17,131 nucleotides of DNA from Candidatus Omnitrophota bacterium (GTDB lineage Bacteria; Omnitrophota; Koll11; Duberdicusellales; 4484-171). Made by a program: the position numbers and the translations under genes. This document shows, piece by piece, positions 7,600-15,092 of the stretch. The stretch lies in NCBI GenBank assembly GCA_021735115.1, contig JAIPHQ010000004.1, forward strand, positions 1-17,131. Reading direction: 5' to 3'. The notes beneath the pieces were generated by a model, which was given only the letters and a program-made list of their open reading frames with translations, was not told the DNA's origin and did no database searches. Numbering within the stretch: position 1 is the first letter of the stretch; each line of letters starts with the position of its first letter.

Positions 7600-7954
7600 C
7601 TTCAACCTCCAGCATTAAATTGTGTTTTTTATTGTTTTTTTCTAAAATTACTCTTTCCTTTTCAATTTTTAAAATCTTGAATTCGCCAATTTGTTGGCCT
7701 TCCTTTAAAATTTCTCCATTTATTGCCACAACAGGATTAGTTTTCGAATAAATTATCCCTTCTAATAAAAGATTATCAATATCAATTTTTTTGGGAATTA
7801 AGATTTTTCCATAAGAATCAACTAAAGGATAGAAAGGATTTCTTTGGTTATTTGAATAAGTATAATCCTTATTGCCAGCAAAGGACAAAAAGGTCAATAA
7901 ACAAAAGAAAACAAAATAGAGGCTTATTTTTATTGCTTTTTGCTTAAACCACAT
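7592..7954 (-). CDS. pilP: PilP-like periplasmic pilus alignment protein
   Basis: This 120-residue protein has a hydrophobic N-terminal segment (about 8-26), then RNPFYPL (38-44) and a small beta domain (about 58-115) with LLLEGIIYSKTNPVVAING. PilP links the inner-membrane PilN/PilO pair to the secretin N-domains. Position between pilO and pilQ and the RNPF motif support the call. Typical PilP is a lipoprotein; here no lipobox cysteine follows the hydrophobic segment (the only Cys, C18, sits inside it), so a cleaved signal peptide or a simple membrane anchor is more likely. The gene overlaps the pilO end by 25 nt and the pilQ start by 8 nt. Confidence 0.75.
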   Translation of the reverse strand: MWFKQKAIKISLYFVFFCLLTFLSFAGNKDYTYSNNQRNPFYPLVDSYGKILIPKKIDIDNLLLEGIIYSKTNPVVAINGEILKEGQQIGEFKILKIEKERVILEKNNKKHNLMLEVEDD

Positions 7955-8460
7955 AATAACATATTAATTTTATTGGGCCGATAGCCAGTTATAACTAATT
8001 CGTTGAGTTGAAAAAAATATTTATCTTTTTGCAAAAAACTTAAAAAATTACCTAAATCATGAAATTCCCCTTCAGCTTCGATCCTAAAAGGAATATAATT
8101 AAAGTTTTTATTTTCTGCCGAAAAAAGATCAAGAGGTGTAATTGCTTTAATTTTTATATTATACTTTTGGCTATTTTCCGAGATAAATGAAATTAATTTA
8201 GATTCATGGCCAACATCTATAATTTTATCTTTATTATCTTCTATTTTTACTTTGAGACCATCTACTTTGTCTACATATTCTGACTTTTTAGGCCAATCGG
8301 CTTTGGTAACCTTAATTTTTTCTTTTAAATCATCTGTTTTTTTACCTAATTTTGAAATTCTTCCGATTCCCCAGGGCAAAAGTATAAACAACTCAACTAT
8401 TAAAACTAGAGCTAAACTAATAAAATTAACTAATTGTTTATCTAACTTTATTTTTTGCAT
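7930..8460 (-). CDS. pilO: PilO-like pilus alignment protein
   Basis: This 176-residue protein has one membrane span (about 11-30), a charged coiled-coil region (about 36-82) and a ferredoxin-like fold region (about 85-165) with PFRIEAEGEFHDLGNFLSFL. This is the standard PilO architecture: an inner-membrane anchor with a periplasmic dimerising domain that pairs with PilN. The gene sits between pilN and pilP and overlaps both (13 nt and 25 nt), so it is clearly part of the same translational unit. The ATG at 8460 lies inside the last codons of pilN. Sequence similarity in this family is low, so the call rests on architecture and gene order. Confidence 0.8.
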   Translation of the reverse strand: MQKIKLDKQLVNFISLALVLIVELFILLPWGIGRISKLGKKTDDLKEKIKVTKADWPKKSEYVDKVDGLKVKIEDNKDKIIDVGHESKLISFISENSQKYNIKIKAITPLDLFSAENKNFNYIPFRIEAEGEFHDLGNFLSFLQKDKYFFQLNELVITGYRPNKINMLLCGLSKKQ

Positions 8461-9011
8461 TCTATAATAAATTGAGTAACTTCTACCCCGTTAAAATTAG
8501 TTTTTTTCGTATCTTTTATATTTATCTTTTTAAATTTTTTTGAAAAATCTTCATTTTCTTGTAAATTATTAATAAAATTTTCTAAAGAAACTATAGGATC
8601 CCTATCCCATACCACAACATATCCTTCAATTTCAAGCATCTTTTGCTCAAAAGAGATATTCTTAAACCAAATATTTTTTGATAAAGCCGAAAATAAATTA
8701 TTTAATAAGGTAACTCCTGTATATTCAGGGGTTACAACATCCTTGATCCTATTAAACTCCCGCTCTAAACTAATTCTATTGCGCTTAATCTCAGCTAATT
8801 GGTTACTCTTAGCTTCCCACTTTTTCCATATATTTTGATAATGGTTATAGCTTGCTGCTTTAGTTAAAGAAAATAGCCCTATCCCACCAATCAACAAAGC
8901 AAAAAATACAACTAAAAGTATCAGTAAAGGGATAAAGTCTAAAACCTTTCCCAAGCCTTGATCAAAAATAGCTGGTTTCCTAGGATTTAAATTTATCTTA
9001 ATTTTTTTCAT
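8448..9011 (-). CDS. pilN: PilN-like pilus alignment protein
   Basis: Starting at ATG 9011, the product is 187 residues. Its N-terminus KKIKINLNPRK contains the INLxP motif by which PilN docks into the cytoplasmic PilM. A membrane span (about 26-48) and a coiled-coil region (about 55-95) follow, then a periplasmic domain (about 95-185). A TTG at 9032 inside pilM would add seven residues before the conserved N-terminus, so the ATG is preferred; it lies 4 nt after the pilM stop. PilN pairs with PilO in the inner membrane and passes signals between the cytoplasmic ring and the secretin. Confidence 0.82.
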   Translation of the reverse strand: MKKIKINLNPRKPAIFDQGLGKVLDFIPLLILLVVFFALLIGGIGLFSLTKAASYNHYQNIWKKWEAKSNQLAEIKRNRISLEREFNRIKDVVTPEYTGVTLLNNLFSALSKNIWFKNISFEQKMLEIEGYVVVWDRDPIVSLENFINNLQENEDFSKKFKKINIKDTKKTNFNGVEVTQFIIECKK

Positions 9012-9015
9012 ATAT

Positions 9016-10035
9016 TTACAATAATAACCCAAAAGTTACTGCTAAATTATGCTTATACTCAATATAATTTTTTTTAGAAAAACTATCACTAAAGCTTAAA
9101 CTATTTGATTCATCTGGTATCAAAATCTCTGAATCAATCTCTAAATTTTCAGAAAAAATACTAGTAATATTAGGTACCGCAGCTAATCCTCCTGTTATGT
9201 AAAGTTTATCTAAACTTTTACCTTTGTTTAATTCAAAAAAATCAAATGAATTTTTTATCTCCTTACACCAATCTGAAATATTTTCTTCTAGAATAGTAAA
9301 TAAATCACTTTTTTTATTTACTTTTGCCAGAACACCTACAGCTTCTTTCTCTGATATATTCTTTACTCTAGTTATAATTTCAATTAAATCCTTTGTACTA
9401 AATTTTGCTTCCCGGCTAAAAAACGGCAACCCTTCTTCTAAAATGTTCATTGTCGAAAAACTATGCCCAATGTCTAAAATACAACTATTTATTTTTTTAC
9501 TTTCGGGATATTTATCTAGGTAAAGATTTATGAGAGAGATGCTATCTAAGGTAATTTCAGAAATCGAAAATCCTTTTTTTTCAAAAGATTCTAAAATTGA
9601 ATCAATATGTTTTTTTTTAGCTACAGCTAACAATATTTGATTTTGTGAAGGAGTAATTTCTTTTAATATTGTATAATCAAAATAAACCTCATCAGGCCGA
9701 TAAGGAATAAGTTTATTCAACTGGTAATATAAAGCCTGTCTTAATTTTCTTTTTTCAGTTTTGGGAAAAGAAAAATAACGCACCAGGCAATCTGAGCTTT
9801 TAAGAGAAATCCTAATCTTTTTGGTGGGGATTTTTTTGTCTGACTTTAACTTTCCGATAGCTTCAGAAAGATCTGTGATTGTTTTAATAAAACAATCAGT
9901 AATTTTGCCTTTTTTGACAATTATTCCTTTTATAAAATAATTACCAATATTAATTGCAGTAAATGCTTCGGCGTTTCTTCTAACTAAACCCTTTTCGACT
10001 AATTTGAAAGCTTTTTTTTGTATATTTTTGAGCAT
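9016..10035 (-). CDS. pilM: PilM-like actin-fold pilus protein
   Basis: From ATG 10035 the product is 339 residues with an actin/FtsA-like fold: FTAINIGNYFIKGIIV (about 25-40) as phosphate loop 1, CILDIGHSFSTM (about 185-196) as phosphate loop 2, and LYITGGLAAVPNI (about 280-292) as the adenosine motif. The segment LRQALYYQLNKLIPYRPDEVYFDY (about 98-121) is typical of PilM. The usual GLDIG of loop 1 is replaced by AINIG, so ATP binding may be altered. PilM forms a cytoplasmic ring that holds the PilN N-terminus. It is the first gene of the operon, 53 nt downstream of a strong-looking promoter. A TTG two codons upstream is an alternative start; no SD is obvious for either. Confidence 0.87.
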   Translation of the reverse strand: MLKNIQKKAFKLVEKGLVRRNAEAFTAINIGNYFIKGIIVKKGKITDCFIKTITDLSEAIGKLKSDKKIPTKKIRISLKSSDCLVRYFSFPKTEKRKLRQALYYQLNKLIPYRPDEVYFDYTILKEITPSQNQILLAVAKKKHIDSILESFEKKGFSISEITLDSISLINLYLDKYPESKKINSCILDIGHSFSTMNILEEGLPFFSREAKFSTKDLIEIITRVKNISEKEAVGVLAKVNKKSDLFTILEENISDWCKEIKNSFDFFELNKGKSLDKLYITGGLAAVPNITSIFSENLEIDSEILIPDESNSLSFSDSFSKKNYIEYKHNLAVTFGLLL

Positions 10036-10094
10036 TTTCAACTATTTTTATGAATTTATACCTTTTGCCATAGACAAGAAATGATTACATAAAC

Positions 10095-10123
10095 ATAATA
10101 AAACAGTTTATCTTACTTGTCAA
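10095..10123 (-). promoter_or_regulatory. Sigma-70-type promoter of the pil operon
   Basis: On the minus strand a perfect TTGACA (10123-10118) is followed after exactly 17 bp by TATTAT (10100-10095). Transcription would start near 10088, leaving a leader of about 50 nt before pilM ATG 10035. It lies in the 138-bp divergent gap shared with the FIST operon, so regulators bound here could affect both directions. No equally good promoter is visible toward the FIST gene. Confidence 0.7.
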
Positions 10124-10173
10124 TCTAATAGATAGCTAATTGATTTATTTTATTCTTTATGATAAGTTAAAAC

Positions 10174-11301
10174 ATGGAAAAAAATGAGTATTTTATCTAC
10201 CTAAACCAAAAAAATGGCAGCAAAGCAGCAAAAGAAATTTCCTTAGAGATCAAGGCAAAATTTAAAACTAACCCCTCCTTCATTTTTATTCTTTTTACCC
10301 CTGGATATGACCCTAAGGAACTTTCACAAGTTTTTAATTTAACCTTAAAAAACCCTAATTTATTCGCAATTCAAGCCCCTTTTTTAATATATAAAAATAA
10401 AATTATTGAAAAAGGAATAATTAGCTGCTGCATAAATAAAAAAGATACCCAAGTTAATAACCTCTTTATCGGCTCTCAAGATTCAGAAAAAATTGAATAC
10501 ATCCTAAAAAGATATTTTAGAGAAATTAAAAGAAAGGATATCAAATTTATTTCTTTTATCTCTCCTCAGATAAATTCTTTAGCCTTTTTAAATGGAATAA
10601 GATTCTCTTTAGGAAAACTAATGAATTTCTCCGGTGCAGGTTATAAAAAGAAATATTCCACTTGTGAAAATTTTATACTCAACAAAGGGATAGGGAATGG
10701 CTTAATAAGTTTAATCTTAGACGGTATTGATACCAAGACTCTTTATTTACAAAATTTTATCCCCTTAGGCAAACCTTTTGAGATAAACAAACTTAACTCA
10801 AAACAACAAATAATTTATGAAATAAACAATAAACCCGCTATCGAAATTTATAAGCATTATTTTGGAGAAAAATTTAATAATTTCATTAAAAATCGTCTTT
10901 TTTCTTATTACCCATTAGGAATATTAAACAAAAATTCTTTCCGTTTATTGACTATAGTTGATATACTAGAAGATGGATCTTTTTTATTTAAGGGAAATTT
11001 ACGCAACAAAGCTCGAGGTAATTTAATGACCTTGAGAGAAAAATATCTAAAAAGTAAGATTGTCAATAAACTAGAAGAAACAAAAAATACAGAAAATGGG
11101 ATTGTTTTTATGATTAATTCTTTAGACAGAAAAAAAATATTAGGTAAAAAAGCAGAAAAAGAAATTGAAAATATAGAAAAAATTTTATCTCCAAAAAAAG
11201 AATTATTTGGTATCTATTCTGATTATTATTTATTTCCTGATGAAGAAACTCAAGACATTAATATAGAAAGTGGGGGGTTATTGTTAAATGTTTGGGAGTA
11301 G
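10174..11301 (+). CDS. FIST-domain sensor protein
   Basis: This 375-residue soluble protein matches the FIST_N/FIST_C layout. The N-part (about 35-190) includes SFIFILFTPGYDP and the glycine-rich end GIGNGLISLILDG (172-184). FIST_C (about 212-355) includes IIYEINNKPAIEIYKHYFG (213-231), YYPLGI (245-250) and IVDILEDGSFLFKGNL (261-276). FIST domains are predicted small-ligand sensors coupled to signalling outputs. Here the domain is a separate protein, and its last 14 nt overlap the start of a histidine kinase gene, so it probably presents a signal to that kinase. There is no signal peptide or membrane span. The ATG at 10174 has only a weak SD. The ligand is unknown. Confidence 0.78.
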   Translation: MEKNEYFIYLNQKNGSKAAKEISLEIKAKFKTNPSFIFILFTPGYDPKELSQVFNLTLKNPNLFAIQAPFLIYKNKIIEKGIISCCINKKDTQVNNLFIGSQDSEKIEYILKRYFREIKRKDIKFISFISPQINSLAFLNGIRFSLGKLMNFSGAGYKKKYSTCENFILNKGIGNGLISLILDGIDTKTLYLQNFIPLGKPFEINKLNSKQQIIYEINNKPAIEIYKHYFGEKFNNFIKNRLFSYYPLGILNKNSFRLLTIVDILEDGSFLFKGNLRNKARGNLMTLREKYLKSKIVNKLEETKNTENGIVFMINSLDRKKILGKKAEKEIENIEKILSPKKELFGIYSDYYLFPDEETQDINIESGGLLLNVWE

Positions 11302-12733
11302 TTTAAGCGCACTCTTTTTCTTTACGCTATTTATCATCTTCATGTTTCTCTATATTATGAAAAAATTAAACACTATATCTAATTTAAAAGAAGAAAATTT
11401 TAACTTAAATAGTTCTTTAGAAAAATTGGACCAACAAGCAAAAATCATCTTAAAAAGCGATATGGACCTTAAGCTTTATCAACAAGAAATAGAAGTACAA
11501 GGTGACAAGCTTAATTTTTTGAGAAAATTTATATCATCCAGCCTGCCCATACTTAGTAAAGACCAACTTTTTTTAAAAATAGATAACCTTTTAATAGAAA
11601 GACTTGGTTTCAAAAAAGGCCTTTTATTGAACTTTGATAATCTAGAGAAAATATATGAAATAAATTTTAACTCTTTTGAAACTAAGACTATAGTTGATAT
11701 CCTTTTTAAAAATAAATCTTACCTTCAAGAAAAAGAAATATTAACTTCTGAATCTGAGATTTGTAAAACACTTTCTGCCAAATTAAATATAAAAAATATT
11801 ATTATTTGTCCCATTAAGACTAAAAATAAAGTTTATAACATTTTTATTTTAGCTGGATTAATTTCTTCTGATTTTATCAAAGAATCAACAAAAGAAGCTT
11901 TTTTAATACTTTGTATGTATTTGTCTAAATGCTTAAACAACATTGAATTATTTGAACAAATTTATCAAACTAAAGAAAGCCTGGAAAATAAAATAAAAAA
12001 CAGAACAAAAGAACTAGCCGAAAGTCTAAAAGCAGTGGAGACGGTCAGTAAAACAAAATCCGATTTTATTTCAAATGTCTCTCACGAACTAAGAACACCT
12101 CTTACTTCTGTTAAAGGGTTTTCTTCGCTTTTAGCTGATGAAAAATTTGGTAAATTACCCCAAGAAGCGAAAAAAAGACTTGAAAAAGTAGTTGAAAATG
12201 TTGATAAATTGATGGATATAATCAATACTCTTTTGGATATTTCTCGAATTGAATCAGGAAAAATAGAGATAAATATAACTTCTTACGACATTGTACCGTT
12301 AATTAAAAATATTGCTGAATTTTTTGAACCGCAAAGCCATCAAAAAAATATAGAAATTAAGATAGATACACCTGAAAGCTTTAATGTTTATATGGACAAA
12401 AATCTAATTGAAAGAGTATTGACTAATCTCATAAATAATGCTATTAAATTTACACCTGAAGGTGGTAAAATAATAATTAGCTGCAAAGATAACGGCCAAA
12501 AAGCTTTAATATCTATAACCGATACAGGATTTGGTATCTCTAAAGAAAGCTTAGATAAGATATTTCAAGAATTTTATCGAGTAAAAGACATCGAACAAAA
12601 AGCAATAAAAGGAAGCGGTTTGGGGCTATCTTTAGTAAAAAAAATAATCGATAGTCACAAACAGAAAATATGGGTTGAATCAGAATTAGGCAAAGGAACT
12701 ACTTTTTCTTTTACCTTGGAAAAAAATGAATAA
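11288..12733 (+). CDS. Membrane-anchored sensor histidine kinase
   Basis: This 481-residue kinase has one N-terminal membrane span (about 7-25) and no periplasmic domain. A coiled coil (about 30-75), a GAF-like region (about 80-215) and a second coiled coil (about 222-255) follow. The HisKA domain carries SHELRTPL with phosphoacceptor H266. The ATPase domain has the N box LTNLINNAIKFTP (378-390), G1 DTGFGI (412-417), F box FQEFYR (426-431) and G2 GSGLGL (442-447). All catalytic boxes are intact, so it should autophosphorylate. With no extracellular sensor it probably reads a cytoplasmic signal, plausibly from the FIST protein encoded just upstream (14-nt overlap). The phosphate acceptor is likely the next gene product (8-nt overlap). 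The ATG at 11288 has a G-rich SD-like tract about 10 nt upstream. Confidence 0.92.
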   Translation: MFGSSLSALFFFTLFIIFMFLYIMKKLNTISNLKEENFNLNSSLEKLDQQAKIILKSDMDLKLYQQEIEVQGDKLNFLRKFISSSLPILSKDQLFLKIDNLLIERLGFKKGLLLNFDNLEKIYEINFNSFETKTIVDILFKNKSYLQEKEILTSESEICKTLSAKLNIKNIIICPIKTKNKVYNIFILAGLISSDFIKESTKEAFLILCMYLSKCLNNIELFEQIYQTKESLENKIKNRTKELAESLKAVETVSKTKSDFISNVSHELRTPLTSVKGFSSLLADEKFGKLPQEAKKRLEKVVENVDKLMDIINTLLDISRIESGKIEINITSYDIVPLIKNIAEFFEPQSHQKNIEIKIDTPESFNVYMDKNLIERVLTNLINNAIKFTPEGGKIIISCKDNGQKALISITDTGFGISKESLDKIFQEFYRVKDIEQKAIKGSGLGLSLVKKIIDSHKQKIWVESELGKGTTFSFTLEKNE

Positions 12734-13652
12734 ACTACAAATACTAGCCGTAGATGATGATCCAGATATACTGGATTTAATAGAAGCTACTCTAGAAAGT
12801 GAGTTTGAAGTCCAAACCGCTGATACCGGCAATAAGGCCTTAGCTCAACTAAAAAAGATTACACCTGATCTACTCATTTTAGATTATATGTTGCCTGACA
12901 TCAATGGAGACCAGATTTGTGAAAAAATAAGGCAGGATTCTTTGCTTATGAATCTGCCGGTTTTGATGCTTACCGGGAAGGGAGAAGTTGAAGACAAGGT
13001 CAAAGGATTAGAAGCTGGCGCTGACGACTATATGACCAAACCATTTCTACCCCAAGAATTAATTGCAAGGATTCGGATGTTAATTAGAAGATCTAGCCTA
13101 AATCTTGATGCAAATCCTTTAACCAGATTACCAGGTAATATTTCAATAAATAAAGAATTAGAAAATAAATTAAATGCTAAAAAAAGCTTTGCTGTTCTTT
13201 ACATTGATATAGATAATTTTAAAGTATTGAATGACTACTATGGTTTTGGCAAAGGAGACGAGATAATCAAAAAAACCTCCCAAATACTTGTTGAAATTAT
13301 GCAGGAAAAAGGCCAATCGAGTAATTTTATTGGACACATCGGTGGTGATGATTTCGTAATAATAACTTCTATCGAAAAGGCGGAAATAATATCAAAAAAT
13401 ATAATTTCTAAATTTGATAGTTTTTCGCCAAATTTTTTTGATCCGGAAGATAGAAAAAAAAGCTACATTGAAGCAAAAAATAGAAGCGGAGAAACATCTA
13501 AATTTGGTTTCCCCACTATTTCAATAGGTATAATTACCAATGAAAAAAAAGATTTTGATCATGTAGCTCAGATAGGTTCTCGAGGTGCAGAACTAAAAAA
13601 TCTCGCAAAGAAATTTCCTGAAAGTAAATATATCTTCGATCGCCGGCAATAA
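12726..13652 (+). CDS. Response regulator with REC and variant GGDEF domain
   Basis: This 308-residue protein has an N-terminal receiver domain (about 3-120) with acidic D10-D12, phosphoacceptor D53 (LLILDYMLP), T83 and K105 (TKPF), all intact. The C-terminal domain (about 128-305) begins NPLTRLPGN and has DIDNFKVLND (161-170) and GGDDF at 206-210. The usual sequence is GG(D/E)EF. The RxxD inhibitory site five residues upstream is replaced by QSSN (197-200). A loop of about 30 residues (about 231-260, FFDPEDRKKSYIEAKNRSG) precedes SIGI; I recall this loop in a subgroup of REC-GGDEF proteins. It may make cyclic-di-GMP on phosphorylation, or be a degenerate binding domain. It is the last gene of the FIST-kinase operon. 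Confidence 0.88.
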   Translation: MNKLQILAVDDDPDILDLIEATLESEFEVQTADTGNKALAQLKKITPDLLILDYMLPDINGDQICEKIRQDSLLMNLPVLMLTGKGEVEDKVKGLEAGADDYMTKPFLPQELIARIRMLIRRSSLNLDANPLTRLPGNISINKELENKLNAKKSFAVLYIDIDNFKVLNDYYGFGKGDEIIKKTSQILVEIMQEKGQSSNFIGHIGGDDFVIITSIEKAEIISKNIISKFDSFSPNFFDPEDRKKSYIEAKNRSGETSKFGFPTISIGIITNEKKDFDHVAQIGSRGAELKNLAKKFPESKYIFDRRQ

Positions 13653-13823
13653 AGTCAACAGTCAATAGACCATAGTCGATAGAAAAATATAGCGTTAAAA
13701 TTTAAAGGATTAATGATTGAAAATAAGAAATTATAAATATTATGTGGCTTGCGTAATTTTATTAAATAAAAACTATTATTTTAAATCTATGGACTATTGA
13801 CTATCGTCTATGGACTTTATTGC
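13646..13823. repeat. 178-bp element bounded by heptamer-built inverted arms
   Basis: The left arm (13646-13683) and right arm (13786-13823) are inverted copies matching at about 31 of 38 positions, with a perfect outer 11 bp (GCAATAAAGTC). Each arm is made of 7-bp units of consensus AGTCNAT or AGACNAT, three to four per arm. The 102 bp between them is AT-rich and has no gene. The left arm includes the last codon and stop of the GGDEF regulator gene. It could act as a long hairpin at the operon end or be a small non-autonomous mobile repeat. No target-site duplication is evident. Confidence 0.6.
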
Positions 13824-13834
13824 GGGAGTGGCGG
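13822..13834 (+). repeat. Partial copy of a tRNA-Leu 5' end
   Basis: GCGGGAGTGGCGG differs at one of 13 positions from the first 13 bases of the tRNA-Leu that starts 38 bp downstream (GCGGAAGTGGCGG). No anticodon or T-arm follows. It looks like a remnant of a second tRNA-Leu or a partial duplication, but 13 bp is short enough to leave doubt. Confidence 0.4.
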
Positions 13835-13850
13835 TAAGAACTTCTTACCG
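13832..13850. repeat. 9-bp inverted repeat just upstream of tRNA-Leu
   Basis: CGGTAAGAA and TTCTTACCG are separated by one base, giving a 7-bp stem with the loop AACTT. It lies 9 bp before the tRNA. There is no adjacent T-tract on either strand, so a classical terminator is not supported. Confidence 0.45.
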
Positions 13851-13859
13851 AAGGCATAA

Positions 13860-13942
<83 letters not shown>

Positions 13943-13944
13943 TA

Positions 13945-14916
13945 TTAGTGGGTGCCTTTATCTTTGCCCTTGTCGCGGAATAAATCTAGAAATCTGTCTT
14001 CATACTCTTTGTAAGCATTCCAATCATCGAGCTCTTTCTTTAATTCGCTTGCAGCAGTTATATCTTTCTTAGCTTTTTTAAAAAGACCCTCAATTCTTCC
14101 TCTAGCTGATTGGGGAACTTTAGTATATGCTGCTAAATCTTTCTTTATCCTTTTTACATCTTCTTCGTTTAAAGGGCTGGGGCCTTCTGGCTTAGCTTCT
14201 CCTTTAAGATAACTAATTAATTTGTCTATTTCTTTTTCAATAAATTTTGCTCTTTTCCAAATAGAAGAAATATCAAGCTTAATCTGGAAAAAATTAATAA
14301 GTAAATCCAAAACAATGGCTGTGGCTTTAGGATTTTCAATTTGGGCTGTATAAAAAGGGATTTCAGCTAAAACACAGGCACCTTTAAGCCCCTTATATTT
14401 AGCCACACCTAATAATATGCCATTTAATCCACTGATCTGGCCTTTTTTTAATACTTTTGTCTCTGTTTTTTCAAACTGCTTAATAACAGAAGGATGAGTC
14501 GCAGCCAGCCACAGTGATGACTCGTGCTTATGATCAATTGATTCTGGTTTAGCGGCAAAGGTAAGAATTAATTTTGGATTGTATTTTTTTATAAACTTAA
14601 TTATAATTTCTGAAAGTTCTTCTGCACGCTCAAGAGGCGGCTGAGCTTGGCCTAGGAAAAGAATTATATCCGGGCCTTCTTTACCTTTATAATAATAAAA
14701 TAATCCCGCAGGAGGTTTAGGTATATTAGTTATTCCGGCTTTAACATTTACTGCGGCTGGTTTGAAAAATAATTCGGCGCGGAGCTTTGCAAACATTTTA
14801 AAATTCATAGCCTCTTTTAAAAATAATGCACTCCGATAAGCTACTTCGCCCATACCAGGCCAAGCTGCTATAAAAATTGGTTTTTTTAACTTTGGGTTAG
14901 ATAGTTGTTTAATCAT
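13945..14916 (-). CDS. PAC2-family protein
   Basis: This 323-residue protein resembles the PAC2 family (proteasome-assembly-chaperone-like fold, COG2047 type): PIFIAAWPGMGEVAYRSALFL (13-33), PDIILFLGQAQPP (82-94), LILTFAAKPESIDH (116-129) and GQISGLNGILLGVAKYKGLKGACVLAEIP (159-187). These match the alternating beta-alpha core. The C-terminal part (about 213-323) is highly charged and probably helical. In archaea and eukaryotes relatives assist proteasome assembly; bacterial members have no established function, and no proteasome genes are visible here. The protein is likely cytosolic. A strong SD (GGAG, 14924-14921) precedes ATG 14916. Upstream lies the structured RNA candidate with its promoter, which may act as this gene's leader. 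Confidence 0.75.
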   Translation of the reverse strand: MIKQLSNPKLKKPIFIAAWPGMGEVAYRSALFLKEAMNFKMFAKLRAELFFKPAAVNVKAGITNIPKPPAGLFYYYKGKEGPDIILFLGQAQPPLERAEELSEIIIKFIKKYNPKLILTFAAKPESIDHKHESSLWLAATHPSVIKQFEKTETKVLKKGQISGLNGILLGVAKYKGLKGACVLAEIPFYTAQIENPKATAIVLDLLINFFQIKLDISSIWKRAKFIEKEIDKLISYLKGEAKPEGPSPLNEEDVKRIKKDLAAYTKVPQSARGRIEGLFKKAKKDITAASELKKELDDWNAYKEYEDRFLDLFRDKGKDKGTH

Positions 14917-14927
14917 TTTACTCCTTT

Positions 14928-15087
14928 AAAGAAAACCCCACCATAAGTCCGCTAGGGCCTAACGCTATCAGTCCTTTTCTCACGCAAGTGGGCACCGCAT
15001 TTTAAACTTTTGCCTAAAAGATATTGGCTCCCTTAAAATTAATGTTGGCTGTAGCGCTAATACCCCAAACGAGACAGGCAGGGTACT
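14928..15087 (-). ncRNA. Candidate structured RNA (6S-like RNA or PAC2-gene leader)
   Basis: A transcript from the promoter at 15121-15093 would begin near 15087 and can close on itself. ACCCTGCC (15084-15077) pairs with GGTGGGGT (14942-14935); GTCT (15075-15072) with GGAC (14950-14947); GGG (15066-15064) with CCC (14957-14955); and TTAGCGCTA (15060-15052) with TAGCGTTAG (14967-14959). The last closing-stem base begins a U-rich tract (TTTTCTTT, 14935-14928). The inner 84 nt are open with small hairpins. Length of about 160 nt, long paired ends and its own promoter fit a 6S (SsrS) RNA, but I cannot confirm family motifs. The tract ends a few bases before the PAC2 SD, so a cis-acting leader is equally possible. 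Confidence 0.5.
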
Positions 15088-15092
15088 TGTCA

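Noticed and set aside
10140..10163. Promoter toward the FIST gene (TTGATT and TATGAT)
   Set aside because: The spacer is only 12 bp, and no other pair of hexamers in the gap is convincing on the plus strand.
13749..13779. Promoter for tRNA-Leu (TTGCGT and TATTAT)
   Set aside because: The 19-bp spacer and poor -35 in an AT-rich element make this unreliable.
14941..15005. TPP-riboswitch-like words (GGTGC, TGAGA, CTGAT, TAGCGGA) on the minus strand
   Set aside because: The spacing between the words is much too short, the GAACCTGAT core is absent, and the outer pairing does not match the TPP fold.
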